DNA from: an uncultured Granulosicoccaceae bacterium
GTDB taxonomy: Bacteria; Pseudomonadota; Gammaproteobacteria; Granulosicoccales; Granulosicoccaceae
Assembly (NCBI GenBank): GCA_938020525.1
Contig: CALIHW010000158.1
Location: 1 to 44,224, forward strand
Reading direction: 5' to 3'
DNA: 44,224 nt
Each line of letters begins with the position of its first letter. The stretch's first letter is position 1. Below, one piece after another: positions 1 through 9,226 of the stretch. The notes beneath the pieces were generated by a model. It saw only the letters and a program-made list of their open reading frames with translations. It had not been told where the DNA came from and ran no database searches. A program made the translations under genes and the position numbers.

Positions 1-327
1 GGAGGGTGTCGCCAAAGCATTTTTGAAATCCTTTTCGGCTATATTTTAATACACGCGCCCAAAGCCAAAGTCACTCTCCCTATGGGAGAGTCCAATGCGT
101 AGTTTGCATTGGGAGAGGGATTCTTTTCAATAGAATTCAAAGTTTAAGCTTGAGGTCTTACGAATATCTAACCAGACACACCCCTCTTCCGGCGCAAACT
201 ACACGCCGGATTCTCCCCAGGGAGAATGGCAAAAGCGGCACTGGTTAACTTCATGTGATAGTCACTAAAACCTTTGACGACACACTCTCCGGGAGAATAC
301 AAAGCGTTGTTTGCTTTGCAAGAGGGA
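1..327. repeat. Palindromic repeat block, copy 1 (inverted partner at 20970-21304)
   Basis: Non-coding block matching, in inverted orientation and with only scattered differences, the block at 20970-21304. It contains three two-hairpin modules. At 73-119 (+), ACTCTCCC (73-80) pairs with GGGAGAGT (84-91), then CCAATGC/GCATTGG (92-98, 106-112) encloses the loop GTAGTTT. At 181-227 (-), ATTCTCCC/GGGAGAAT (210-227) is followed by CCGGCG/CGCCGG (189-194, 204-209). At 284-326 (+) there is an ACTCTCC/GGGAGAAT arm and a CAAAGC/GCTTTG stem with loop GTTGTTT. Copy 2 continues past the point matching base 1, so copy 1 probably extends left of the window. Short ORFs here are by-products of the repeats. 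Confidence 0.85.
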
Positions 328-392
328 TCAATATCTCGGACATAACAACTGTTCGTGTAAGCAAATACCCTCCTCGGCCGCTACCGCGTCTG

Positions 393-430
393 ACCCTCCC
401 AAAGGGAGGGTGGCTATTGAGTTGAACAAT
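393..430. repeat. Degenerate two-hairpin palindromic module
   Basis: A perfect hairpin ACCCTCCC/GGGAGGGT with loop AAA lies at 393-411. It is followed by a short ATTG/CAAT stem (416-430) and a CACTCTCC tail. The layout is that of the modules in copy 1, but the second stem is short. It lies just past the 3' end of nudB (which ends at 473 on the minus strand) and could act as a terminator-like structure, although no T-run follows. Confidence 0.55.
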
Positions 431-472
431 CACTCTCCTTGTTGGAATCACTCGACAGTGATCGTGTCAGAA

Positions 473-898
473 TCAGAGCACAAACTGCTCAATAGCCGCG
501 TGGTTCGTATGTGAACTAACCTTCGCCAGAGCAGATCGATAATCCAGCCATATATACTCGGTGTGTTCCTCGGGGCTGAGTATAATCTCCGCCCTGTCAG
601 GCAACGGGTAAAGAAAAACATGCTCTGTGTTGACGGTAACATGAGGCGGATAACGATCACGCCATTTGGGTGAGATTTCAAAATCAACCGAATACTGACA
701 GTCGATTAATTTGTCACCACCATCAATCCCGGTCTCTTCTTGCAGTTCACGCACAGCTGCATCAACAGGTTTCTCACCAGCTTCCAATGAACCAGTAACA
801 GACTGCCAGAACTCAAAGTCTGCGTTGCGCTTTAACAGCAGTATCTCTGTTGGCGTGTAGATCACCACCAACACCGATTCCGGTCTGCGCAATGCCAC
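473..898 (-). CDS. nudB: Dihydroneopterin triphosphate diphosphatase (Nudix hydrolase)
   Basis: A 141-residue Nudix protein. NudB removes pyrophosphate from dihydroneopterin triphosphate in cytoplasmic folate synthesis. The Nudix box runs from about G36 to G57: GSLEAGE, then seven residues, then RELQEETGI, with the metal-binding glutamates present. The length is normal for NudB (about 150). It follows aspS on the same strand after 29 bases, the order known from E. coli (aspS-nudB), which supports nudB over a generic Nudix call. The start is GTG (896-898) with no clear ribosome binding site, so translation may depend on coupling to aspS. A direct repeat of GTTAGCTGG lies in the junction. Substrate specificity is inferred from context. 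Confidence 0.85.
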   Translation of the reverse strand: MALRRPESVLVVIYTPTEILLLKRNADFEFWQSVTGSLEAGEKPVDAAVRELQEETGIDGGDKLIDCQYSVDFEISPKWRDRYPPHVTVNTEHVFLYPLPDRAEIILSPEEHTEYIWLDYRSALAKVSSHTNHAAIEQFVL

Positions 899-927
899 TT
901 TTAGTTACGGTTAGCTGGTCGTTAGCG

Positions 928-2724
928 TTAGCTGGTTTCAGGCTCTTTTCGAGCTTTGAGATTCAACTCTCTCATCTGACGCTCAGACACTTTACCAGGT
1001 GCACTGGTCAGCGGGCAGCTAGCGCTTTGTGTTTTAGGGAATGCCATGACATCACGTATAGAATCCGCACCCGCCATCAACATCACAACGCGATCAATAC
1101 CAAATGCAATTCCACCATGCGGTGGTGCACCATAGCGCAGCGCGTTGAGCAGAAATCCAAACTTATCCGTCGCTTCTTCTTCACTAATACCCAGCAACTC
1201 GAGCACTGCCTTCTGCATCGTGGCATCGTGTATACGAATTGATCCACCGCCAATTTCACTACCGTTAAGCACCATGTCGTAACCGCGTGATAACGCAGAG
1301 CCTGGATCAGCACGAAGCTCCTCTGGATCATTTGTTGAAGGTGCCGTAAAAGGATGATGCATGGAAGTCCAGCGCTTATCACGTTCGTCCCATTCAAACA
1401 TCGGGAAGTCCACAACCCATAGCGGCGCCCAGCCTTCGGCGACCAAGCCACAATCATTACCGAGCTTCAATCGCAACGCACCGAGTGAATCATTCACTAC
1501 ATTGGCATTGCCTGCGCCGAAGAAAATAATGTCTCCGGTTTCTGCACCAACCGTCTCCACAATCTTCTTGGCCACATCAAGTCGAGCTGACTCTTCTTCA
1601 CCAAAGAACTTTAAGATCGGTGACTGATAGCCTTCCAGACCACCAGACAGATCGTTGCACTTAATATAAGCCAGACCTTTGGCACCATAAACACGAACAT
1701 AGGCATCGTAGTCATCTATTTGCTTACGGGTAAGCTTATTACATCCGTCTTTAAGGCAAATGGCGGCAACCCGACCCTGTGGATCAGAGGCTGGTCCCGA
1801 GAATACTTTGAATTCAACATCTTTAACTACATCAGATAATTCAACCAGCTCAAGATCAATTCGCAAATCAGGTTTGTCTGAACCATAGCGACTCATGGCT
1901 TCTGCCCAGGTCATTTTTGGAAACTCAGGCAACTCTACATCCAGTTGATCCGCAAACAACTCTCGCATCATGCCTTCCATGGTTTCCATTACATCTTTCT
2001 CTTCTATGAAGCTCATTTCGATATCGAGCTGAGAGAATTCAGGTTGGCGATCAGCACGTAAATCTTCATCACGGAAGCAACGCGCAAACTGGTAGTACCT
2101 GTCAATGCCACTCATCATCAAGATTTGTTTAAAAAGTTGTGGCGATTGCGGTAGCGCAAAAAACTCACCCTGATGCGTACGGCTTGGCACCAAATAGTCA
2201 CGTGCACCTTCCGGTGTAGCACGGGTAAGAATAGGAGTCTCAACATCAAGGAAACCATTGGCATCTAAAAAGGTGCGTAGCTTTGCTGTCACTGCAGAGC
2301 GTAATCGCATACGCGCCTGCATTTCCGGTCGACGTAAATCAACATAGCGATAGCGCATGCGGGTTTCTTCCTGCACGTCTTCATCGTCCAGCTGGAACGG
2401 TGGTGTCTCTGCAGCATTCAAGACAACCAGATCCTTGGCAAGAACTTCTATCTGACCTGTTGGCAGATCGTCATTAGTGGTACCCGCCGGCCGCGCTCGA
2501 ACCCGGCCACTGACCTTCAGTACAAACTCATTGCGGACCTGCTCCGCAATTGCAAAAATCTCCGCCGTATCCGGATCGATCACCACCTGGATCAGACCTT
2601 CGCGATCACGCAGATCAATAAAAATCACGCCACCATGGTCACGGCGCCGATGCACCCAGCCACAAAGAGTCACATCCTGATCGATAAACCCGGCATCCAC
2701 GACGCCGCAGTAATGAGATCGCAT
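928..2724 (-). CDS. aspS: Aspartate--tRNA ligase (AspRS), probably non-discriminating
   Basis: A 598-residue class IIb aminoacyl-tRNA synthetase that charges tRNA with aspartate in the cytoplasm. The N-terminal OB-fold anticodon-binding domain covers about 1-105 ([12 protein letters not shown] at 21-32). The catalytic core has QSPQLFKQ (193-200), motif 2 [14 protein letters not shown] (217-230) and motif 3 with GIDR (542-545). A GAD insertion domain of the bacterial type lies between about 280 and 420. His30 and Gly81 occupy the positions reported to distinguish non-discriminating AspRS (H31 and G81 in Pseudomonas aeruginosa); E. coli has Leu at the first. The enzyme may therefore also load tRNA-Asn with Asp for GatCAB conversion. 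That is an inference. The family call is secure. Confidence 0.97.
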   Translation of the reverse strand: MRSHYCGVVDAGFIDQDVTLCGWVHRRRDHGGVIFIDLRDREGLIQVVIDPDTAEIFAIAEQVRNEFVLKVSGRVRARPAGTTNDDLPTGQIEVLAKDLVVLNAAETPPFQLDDEDVQEETRMRYRYVDLRRPEMQARMRLRSAVTAKLRTFLDANGFLDVETPILTRATPEGARDYLVPSRTHQGEFFALPQSPQLFKQILMMSGIDRYYQFARCFRDEDLRADRQPEFSQLDIEMSFIEEKDVMETMEGMMRELFADQLDVELPEFPKMTWAEAMSRYGSDKPDLRIDLELVELSDVVKDVEFKVFSGPASDPQGRVAAICLKDGCNKLTRKQIDDYDAYVRVYGAKGLAYIKCNDLSGGLEGYQSPILKFFGEEESARLDVAKKIVETVGAETGDIIFFGAGNANVVNDSLGALRLKLGNDCGLVAEGWAPLWVVDFPMFEWDERDKRWTSMHHPFTAPSTNDPEELRADPGSALSRGYDMVLNGSEIGGGSIRIHDATMQKAVLELLGISEEEATDKFGFLLNALRYGAPPHGGIAFGIDRVVMLMAGADSIRDVMAFPKTQSASCPLTSAPGKVSERQMRELNLKARKEPETS

Positions 2725-2989
2725 TAACTTAATTCCAAGTAAGATTTGTAAATTAGCAGTGCCCGCGCGTGGCGGAGCTGGAGATTATCACCCAATTTCC
2801 CCGTATTGCCTAACCCGGATTGGGCTTTTACCGGCTATTCTGCATTGTCTTCTCAAGCGGTAACCGATTATCACGTCGAAAGGCACGCTTCGTTATTGCA
2901 ACATCCTGAGAATAGACGCTGGGTTAAAGTGCGCAACGGTTTAATTAGACTACTCTTTTACCTAGCAGAATTATCCTACCGGAGAACTC

Positions 2990-3970
2990 ATGAAATACGA
3001 TTTGTACGGCATCGGCAACGCCCTCGTCGATATGGAATACCAGGTTTCAGACGACAAGCTGGCAGCACTCGGTGTCGACAAAGGCCTGATGACTCTAATT
3101 GAAGAGGACAGGCACCACGAGCTGGTCGACCAATTGAGTGATCTGGATCATAAAAAAGCCTCCGGTGGTTCGGCCGCGAATACCGTCATCGCCACGGCTC
3201 AGCTGGGTGGCAAGAGCTACTACAGCTGCAAAGTCTCGAATGACGAATTCGGCGATTTTTACCTCAAAGACATGCACGCCTGCGGTGTTGACACCAATCT
3301 CGATGGACAGACCCGAATTGATGGCACGACCGGCAAATGCATTGTAATGGTCACACCGGATGCTGATCGCACCATGAATACCTATCTTGGCGTCACCGTA
3401 GGCATCGACGAAGATGCAGTTTCTGCAGAGGCTATTCAAAACTCAAAATATGTATACATGGAAGGCTACCTGGTTGCATCACCCACAGGCAAAGCCGCCG
3501 CCTTAAAAGCAGCAGCAACTGCCAACAGTGCAAATGTTCCTACCGTACTGACATTGTCAGACCCCAATATGGTGGAGTTTTTCGGTGACGGTTTAATGGA
3601 AATGGCTGGCGACAACCTCGACCTGCTGTTCTGCAATGACTACGAAGCGAAGATGATGACTAAAACCGACAGCCCTGAAAAGGCGGTTGAAGCATTGAAA
3701 AAAATCGCCAGACGATTTGCGATCACGGTGGGTGCTGACGGCTCCCTGATTTATGACGGTGACAAGCTACACAAAGTCCCGGCACCTAGTGTTAATGTCA
3801 TCGATACCAACGGTGCCGGAGATATGTACGCCGGTGCATTCCTGTACGGATTGACGCATAACATGAGTTTTGTGGATTCTGCACAGCTGGCCAGCAAGGC
3901 AGCGTCAAAAATTGTCACGCATTTCGGCCCACGTTTACCTGCTGAACAGACGCGCGCGCTCGTAGCGTAA
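2990..3970 (+). CDS. PfkB-family kinase, adenosine kinase-like
   Basis: A 326-residue cytoplasmic sugar/nucleoside kinase of the PfkB (ribokinase) family. It starts with the usual strand YDLYGIGNALVD (4-15), has the substrate-side GGSAANT motif near residue 60, and the C-terminal catalytic signature DTNGAGD around 271-277, whose last Asp is the catalytic base. Adenosine kinase (adenosine + ATP to AMP + ADP) is the usual annotation for this alpha/beta-proteobacterial-type subgroup, but fructokinase or another sugar kinase cannot be excluded by reading. The ATG at 2990 follows CCGGAGAACTC, a good ribosome binding site. It is divergent from aspS, with about 265 bases holding both promoters. Confidence 0.85.
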   Translation: MKYDLYGIGNALVDMEYQVSDDKLAALGVDKGLMTLIEEDRHHELVDQLSDLDHKKASGGSAANTVIATAQLGGKSYYSCKVSNDEFGDFYLKDMHACGVDTNLDGQTRIDGTTGKCIVMVTPDADRTMNTYLGVTVGIDEDAVSAEAIQNSKYVYMEGYLVASPTGKAAALKAAATANSANVPTVLTLSDPNMVEFFGDGLMEMAGDNLDLLFCNDYEAKMMTKTDSPEKAVEALKKIARRFAITVGADGSLIYDGDKLHKVPAPSVNVIDTNGAGDMYAGAFLYGLTHNMSFVDSAQLASKAASKIVTHFGPRLPAEQTRALVA

Positions 3971-4117
3971 TGGACAGAGCCAACATGAGCTTGTAGAGTC
4001 CTTGCCTTCCCGCATTTCGGGAAGGTGTAACCAGCATTCCAACCAATGCCGCAGCTTATTCAAGATGTACCCGACATCCATCTGGACTCGCGCGTGAACT
4101 GTTTCACCCTGTGCCAT
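3935..4117 (-). CDS. Possible small protein, antisense to the end of the PfkB kinase gene
   Basis: A 60-residue reading frame whose ATG at 4117 is preceded by AGGAGG three bases away, a strong but closely spaced ribosome binding site. The product is rich in Trp, Leu, Glu and Arg (for example LRHWLECWLHLPEMREGKD) and matches no family I know. Its last 36 bases overlap the 3' end of the kinase gene on the opposite strand, and the hairpin at 4005-4025 lies inside it. It may be a genuine small gene or a chance frame. Confidence 0.25.
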   Translation of the reverse strand: MAQGETVHARVQMDVGYILNKLRHWLECWLHLPEMREGKDSTSSCWLCPLRYERARLFSR

Positions 4118-4285
4118 AAACCTCCTGCTGCTTCAGCCGCTAGCGATTGTTAGTGAGAACCATTTTTGTAATCCGGCGGTGGGTTGGCCCTTTCTGGATC
4201 GAACTGGACATTTATCAGCGTACAGGGACAATCGCACTAAACAATCAAACCACCGCCATATCAGCAAATAGCTGGAGAGTCACCC
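3971..4285. other. Intergenic region upstream of the glutamate dehydrogenase gene
   Basis: This 315-base gap holds the hairpin at 4005-4025 and the possible minus-strand small ORF up to 4117. The remaining 170 bases before the glutamate dehydrogenase start presumably carry its promoter. I could not identify a convincing -35/-10 pair or operator. Confidence 0.5.
4005..4025 (+). terminator. Hairpin after the PfkB kinase gene
   Basis: A perfect 8-bp stem, CCTTCCCG/CGGGAAGG, with the loop CATTT begins 35 bases after the kinase stop codon. No T-run follows, so it is either a weak terminator or a 3'-end stabilising hairpin. Confidence 0.45.
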
Positions 4286-7200
4286 ATGGCAGCCAGAAGC
4301 TCCCGATCAGAGCACATTGAAATGCCCGCATCAAATGATGAGCAGTTACAAAAGACTGCAAAGCACCTAGCCAGACAATCGAAACTGGTTAAACACTACT
4401 ACGCTCGAGTGCCGCTGGAGGACATTTCTCACCGCAGTGCAAAAGAGTTAAGTGCAGCTGCAATGTCACACTGGAACATGGCGGCCAGGCGCAAACCCGA
4501 CGAAAGTCTGGTTCGCATCTACAATCCGAACAAAAAACAACACGGTTGGGAATCTCAAAATACGATTATCGAAATTACCACCACGGATAAGCCTTTCCTG
4601 GTTCGGTCCGTTTCATTAGCTATCACCAATCTCGGGTTTGGCATAAACGAATTCATTCACCCAATCTTTTCCGTTGCTCGAAAAAAGAATGGTCAAATGG
4701 AAGGCCTGGTGACTGATTCAAGTAAAAACGCAATCCCTGAATCATTCATGCAGCTACACATTGACCGACACTACGATGAGACTTCGTTTGCGCAGTTAAA
4801 AAAAGATATTACGGAAGCTATTAACAACGTAAATCTGGTATGTGATGACTGGGAGCCAATGAAAACTGCCAGCATCAACGCCGTTGACAGACTTCGTGCA
4901 ACCAACCCCAATAGATTCGAGATCGCAGAAGCAGCAGATTTTGTTAAATGGCTACAGCGTTACTATTTTACGTTTACCGGCTACTGTGAGCTGAAAAAAT
5001 CAGCCAAGACTGCAAGCGTTACAGAAGCACACGGTATTTTCAGATCAGACAAACCGCTTGCCACGTTAAATAAGTACATAAATAAAGACGAACTGCTAAA
5101 AGCAAAAAAAACAGACGTACTAACAGTCACAAAATCGATATCAAAAGCACCGGTTATGTTGCCAGTGCATATGGACATCATCACATTCAAAAGAATAGAC
5201 AACAAGGGCAAGGAAAATGGTCGCTGTGTAATCGCTGGATTTTTTACCTCTCGAGTAGTAGGCGCTGAGCTTGAAAACATTCCACTACTGCGCCACAAGT
5301 CATTTAACATCATTGCCAAAGCCAATATCAGCCCCGGCGCACACGATGGCAAGCTATTGCTATCTACCCTTGAAAGCCTGCCAAAAGACTTGTTACTGCA
5401 GACTGATGACGACACTATCTCAGACATATGTCGCGGCATTATGAAACTGGAGCATCATCCACAGGTAAAACTCTTTGGCATTCAAGGCCATTACAATCGA
5501 TTTGCCACCTGTATGGTGTTTGTACCAAGAGACATGTACTCACGCGAACTCCGGCAACGTATTCAGCAGATACTTCAAACCGAACTGAAATCTGACACTA
5601 TAGATTTCAATGCCACATTCTCGTCCGAGAACGCTTTAGCCAGCATGCGCTTTTTTATGAGCATCCCCAAACCCGGGAAACATACCACTGACTTTACCCA
5701 TATTGAGAACCTTGTGATCGATGCGGTGCAGAATTGGGATGAGAACCTGCGTGAGGCACTTTATTCTGAGGTGGGCAAACAACAGGGAAGCAGCATTGCG
5801 TTGAATATGCTGCGTGGTGTCCCTGAAAGTTACAAAGAAACGCACAAAGTGACTGATGCAGCACGTGACCTGGCGCAGTTAAATGACCTTGAAAACTCAA
5901 AGATCGATGTGCTTTTGTATCGCGCGGACGATCAGCCAGACTACGAAGTGAACTTCAACATATACCATAAGGATGTCGAAGTTCCTTTATCTAAAACAAT
6001 TCATATCCTTGAGAACATGGGTTTCCAGGTCGATAGCGAAGATCCCTTTGTGATAACCACTGAAAACGAATCCGAAAATACCAAGCTGCACATTCGCGAA
6101 TTCAGACTCAGGAGCACAAGCGGTAAAGCATTCGACGTTGAAGAAATAGCAGATGACTTTCGCGCAGCCTTTCTGAAAGTATGGAGCGGCGATATCGAAG
6201 ACGACGGCATGAACCAACTCGTGATGGCCGCTGGACTCGACTGGCGACAAACAACCATTATACGTAGCTACGCCAAGTACCTCTTGCAAATAAACGTGCC
6301 CTACTCGTTCGACTATCTGATTACTTGTTTGATTAATAATCCGGGCATTGCAATCAATCTGGCTACACAGTTCGAAACACGTTTTGACCCATCACATAAG
6401 TCAAATAAAACTGACAAGCTATGCAATATTTTTATGGCACTTCTGGATGAAGTCGTCAGCCTTGATGAAGATCGAATACTGGCAACAATGCAAAGTGCCA
6501 TTAATGCAACAGTACGCACCAACTATTTTAAAGGTCATCAGCACGGCAAGCACGAGACACATGTTCAGCCGACAACTTATTTATCGCTCAAGCTTATTCC
6601 GTCTAAAGTCAACGGTATGCCACTACCCTGCCCGGCGTTTGAGATATTCGTCTGTTCGCCACGATTTGAAGCAACTCATCTGCGTGGTGGCAAAGTCGCT
6701 CGAGGTGGCTTGCGCTGGTCAGATAGACGCGAGGATTTCAGAACAGAAGTACTTGGCTTGATGAAAGCACAAATGGTCAAAAACTCTGTGATTGTACCCG
6801 TCGGCTCCAAAGGAGGCTTTGTTGTAAAACAACCACCTCTTAGTGGCTCACGCGATGAGTTGATGGCAGAAGTTATTTCCTGCTATCAAAACTTTTTGCG
6901 CGGTTTACTGGATATCACGGACAACTACGTAAAAGGCAAAATCGTCAGCCCGAAAGACCTAGTACTGCATGATGAACAGGATCCATACCTGGTTGTTGCA
7001 GCAGACAAGGGCACAGCGACGTTTTCTGATATCGCCAATGGTATCTCTGAGGAGTATAACTTCTGGCTTGGTGATGCATTCGCCTCAGGTGGTTCGGTTG
7101 GATACGATCACAAAGGCATGGGTATTACTGCAAAAGGTGCATGGGAGTCTGTCAAAAGACATTTCCGAGAGATGGAACACGATACGCAACAACAGGAGTT

Positions 7201-9130
7201 CACGGTTGTTGGAATCGGGGATATGGGTGGTGATGTATTCGGTAACGGCATGCTGCTATCGAAAAAAATAAAACTACTAGCCGCGTTTAACCATATGCAT
7301 ATCTTTCTTGATCCTGATCCGGATCCTGCAAAAAGCTTTGTAGAACGCCAACGTCTATTCAACCTTGAGCGCTCTACCTGGGAAGACTACAACAGTAAGC
7401 TGATCTCCAAAGGCGGCGGCATATTCAGCCGCTCAGCCAAATCAATCAAACTATCACCTCAAGTGCAGGGGATGATCGGTAACAATGTAAAAGAGATGAC
7501 CCCAACAGATCTGATGCATGCATTGCTCAAGACAAAAGTTGATCTGTTATGGAATGGTGGAATCGGCACATACATTAAAGCCTCTGGTGAAACCCATGCA
7601 GACGCACAGGACAAAGCCAATGACTCTTTAAGGGTTAACGCAAAGGATCTTGGCTGCAGGGTAGTTGGCGAAGGTGGCAACCTCGGTTGTACCCAGCTTG
7701 GCAGAATAGAGTTTGCAGCCGGCGGTGGAAAAATCTACACAGACGCTATCGATAATTCCGCAGGCGTGGATTGCTCTGACCACGAAGTTAATATAAAAAT
7801 TCTGGTAGACAGCCTGGTCAACAGCAAAAAGCTGCCCGTTTCAAAACGCGCTCGACTACTGGCAGATATGACAGAAAATGTGTCTGAACTGGTACTAAGA
7901 GATAACTATCAGCAAACTCAATGCATCAGCCTGACGCTTGCAGAAGCACCACAATGGCTCGACGAGCATAGTCGTTTTATCAGTGCACTTGAATCGGAAG
8001 GCAAACTCAATCGTGAGATTGAATTTCTACCGAGCACGGAGGAAATCAATGACCGTATTTCGAATGGCCGTGGTTTAACTGCACCAGAAATTGCGGTGCT
8101 GGTGGCCTACAGCAAAATGGATATCTATCAAAGACTGATGGATTCCACATTGGCAGATGATCCGTTTTTTGAAAAGGAATTGCTGAGCTACTTTCCACCG
8201 CAACTTTCAAAAAAATACCCGGATGCAGTCCGTTCTCATCAATTGCGCAAAGAGATCATTGCAACTCAGGTAACCAACAGTTTCGTTAACCGTCTCGGCC
8301 CGACTTACCTCAGACGCTTACGCGATGAACTCGGCGCTAACACCAGCGAAATAGCCAGCGCGTTCGTAGCGGTACGTTACCTATTTAAGCTGCGGGATCT
8401 ATGGAGTGAAATTGAAAATCTCGACAACGAGCTTACCAACGCTGCACAAACAGAGATGTTGCTACTGGTACAAGGTTGGGTAGAGCGAGGGGTCCACTGG
8501 CTGGTTAAGAACCGGCGCAGCCACTATGGTCCGCAGGATATCATCAACAAGTTTGAATCCGGCATTAACGAGCTGCGAACGCTTATACCGGATTCTCTAG
8601 CTAAACCAAACAAAAACAGCTACAAGTCGCGATGCAAGTACTTTAAAGGCGCTGGTGCGCCTGACAAGCTGGCAGCCACTGTTGCCGCCGTTGTTCCATT
8701 GTCGTCGTGTTTTGACATACAGGACATACACAACACATCTGGTAGTGATCTTAAGCTGATCACCAGCCTCTACTTCTACCTCGGTGATTTCCTGAAGCTT
8801 CAGTGGCTACGTGAGCAGATAGGTTTGCTCGATGTAGACAGTCACTGGCACATACTTGCAAAGTCTGCATTGCGACTGGACATTCACTACAGACAAAGAC
8901 ACCTCTGTGCGGAGATCCTTGAAAGCGCAGGCAAACGAAAATCTCCAGATGAAATTGTCAAAGCCTGGGCCGCAACTGAAACCAACGAAGAGCGCTTGTC
9001 TATCTACAGACAACGCCTGACAGAGATCATGCAAAGCAGCCACATTGACTACGCTATGCTTTCTCTGGCCGTGAATGAGGTGCAGAAGTTATTGAATTCT
9101 GACCGACCACTGGCAGGTAGCGAGTTGTAA
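4286..9130 (+). CDS. gdhB: NAD-specific glutamate dehydrogenase, large (about 180 kDa) type
   Basis: A 1614-residue protein of the large bacterial NAD-GDH family, which oxidises glutamate to 2-oxoglutarate and ammonium in the cytoplasm, usually for glutamate or arginine catabolism. The first ~700 residues form the N-terminal regulatory, ACT-like region. The catalytic domain includes RGGLRWSDRREDFRTEVLGL (about 808-827), with the substrate-binding lysines in the following KAQMVKN and VGSKGGFV. The NAD-binding loop GIGDMGGDVFGNGM lies near 976, followed by the DPDPDPAKSF stretch typical of the family. Length is close to the usual 1600-1620. The ATG at 4286 follows CTGGAGAG. It appears to be a single-gene transcript, flanked by a hairpin-containing gap on each side. 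Confidence 0.97.
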   Translation: MAARSSRSEHIEMPASNDEQLQKTAKHLARQSKLVKHYYARVPLEDISHRSAKELSAAAMSHWNMAARRKPDESLVRIYNPNKKQHGWESQNTIIEITTTDKPFLVRSVSLAITNLGFGINEFIHPIFSVARKKNGQMEGLVTDSSKNAIPESFMQLHIDRHYDETSFAQLKKDITEAINNVNLVCDDWEPMKTASINAVDRLRATNPNRFEIAEAADFVKWLQRYYFTFTGYCELKKSAKTASVTEAHGIFRSDKPLATLNKYINKDELLKAKKTDVLTVTKSISKAPVMLPVHMDIITFKRIDNKGKENGRCVIAGFFTSRVVGAELENIPLLRHKSFNIIAKANISPGAHDGKLLLSTLESLPKDLLLQTDDDTISDICRGIMKLEHHPQVKLFGIQGHYNRFATCMVFVPRDMYSRELRQRIQQILQTELKSDTIDFNATFSSENALASMRFFMSIPKPGKHTTDFTHIENLVIDAVQNWDENLREALYSEVGKQQGSSIALNMLRGVPESYKETHKVTDAARDLAQLNDLENSKIDVLLYRADDQPDYEVNFNIYHKDVEVPLSKTIHILENMGFQVDSEDPFVITTENESENTKLHIREFRLRSTSGKAFDVEEIADDFRAAFLKVWSGDIEDDGMNQLVMAAGLDWRQTTIIRSYAKYLLQINVPYSFDYLITCLINNPGIAINLATQFETRFDPSHKSNKTDKLCNIFMALLDEVVSLDEDRILATMQSAINATVRTNYFKGHQHGKHETHVQPTTYLSLKLIPSKVNGMPLPCPAFEIFVCSPRFEATHLRGGKVARGGLRWSDRREDFRTEVLGLMKAQMVKNSVIVPVGSKGGFVVKQPPLSGSRDELMAEVISCYQNFLRGLLDITDNYVKGKIVSPKDLVLHDEQDPYLVVAADKGTATFSDIANGISEEYNFWLGDAFASGGSVGYDHKGMGITAKGAWESVKRHFREMEHDTQQQEFTVVGIGDMGGDVFGNGMLLSKKIKLLAAFNHMHIFLDPDPDPAKSFVERQRLFNLERSTWEDYNSKLISKGGGIFSRSAKSIKLSPQVQGMIGNNVKEMTPTDLMHALLKTKVDLLWNGGIGTYIKASGETHADAQDKANDSLRVNAKDLGCRVVGEGGNLGCTQLGRIEFAAGGGKIYTDAIDNSAGVDCSDHEVNIKILVDSLVNSKKLPVSKRARLLADMTENVSELVLRDNYQQTQCISLTLAEAPQWLDEHSRFISALESEGKLNREIEFLPSTEEINDRISNGRGLTAPEIAVLVAYSKMDIYQRLMDSTLADDPFFEKELLSYFPPQLSKKYPDAVRSHQLRKEIIATQVTNSFVNRLGPTYLRRLRDELGANTSEIASAFVAVRYLFKLRDLWSEIENLDNELTNAAQTEMLLLVQGWVERGVHWLVKNRRSHYGPQDIINKFESGINELRTLIPDSLAKPNKNSYKSRCKYFKGAGAPDKLAATVAAVVPLSSCFDIQDIHNTSGSDLKLITSLYFYLGDFLKLQWLREQIGLLDVDSHWHILAKSALRLDIHYRQRHLCAEILESAGKRKSPDEIVKAWAATETNEERLSIYRQRLTEIMQSSHIDYAMLSLAVNEVQKLLNSDRPLAGSEL

Positions 9131-9148
9131 TACGCCACGCTTTCTTAT

Positions 9149-9169
9149 CAGGGATGAATCTCATCCCTG
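9149..9169. terminator. Hairpin after the glutamate dehydrogenase gene
   Basis: A perfect 9-bp stem, CAGGGATGA/TCATCCCTG, with loop ATC starts 18 bases after the glutamate dehydrogenase stop. It lies between convergent genes and could terminate from both sides. There is no T-run on either strand. Confidence 0.5.
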
Positions 9170-9211
9170 GTATCGCCTCTGGTAATGTTTCTGGTAATGT
9201 CCCTGGTAAGG
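9166..9211 (+). repeat. 12-bp tandem repeat, about 3.8 copies
   Basis: Four adjacent units related to TCTGGTAATGTT: CCTGGTATCGCC, TCTGGTAATGTT, TCTGGTAATGTC and the partial CCTGGTAAGG. They sit between the glutamate dehydrogenase and thioesterase genes and overlap the preceding hairpin. No function is evident. Such tracts can vary in copy number between strains. Confidence 0.7.
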
Positions 9212-9226
9212 AAGAGCCGATGGGTA

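Noticed and set aside
1-327. CRISPR array
   Set aside because: The repeats are inverted and unevenly spaced, with variable stems and no constant direct repeat or spacers, and no cas genes are present.
251-514. Overlapping small ORFs on both strands in the left repeat block, and similar ones at 20779-21045
   Set aside because: They lie inside palindromic repeats, and part of the same peptide appears in both repeat copies; this is repeat sequence, not a gene.
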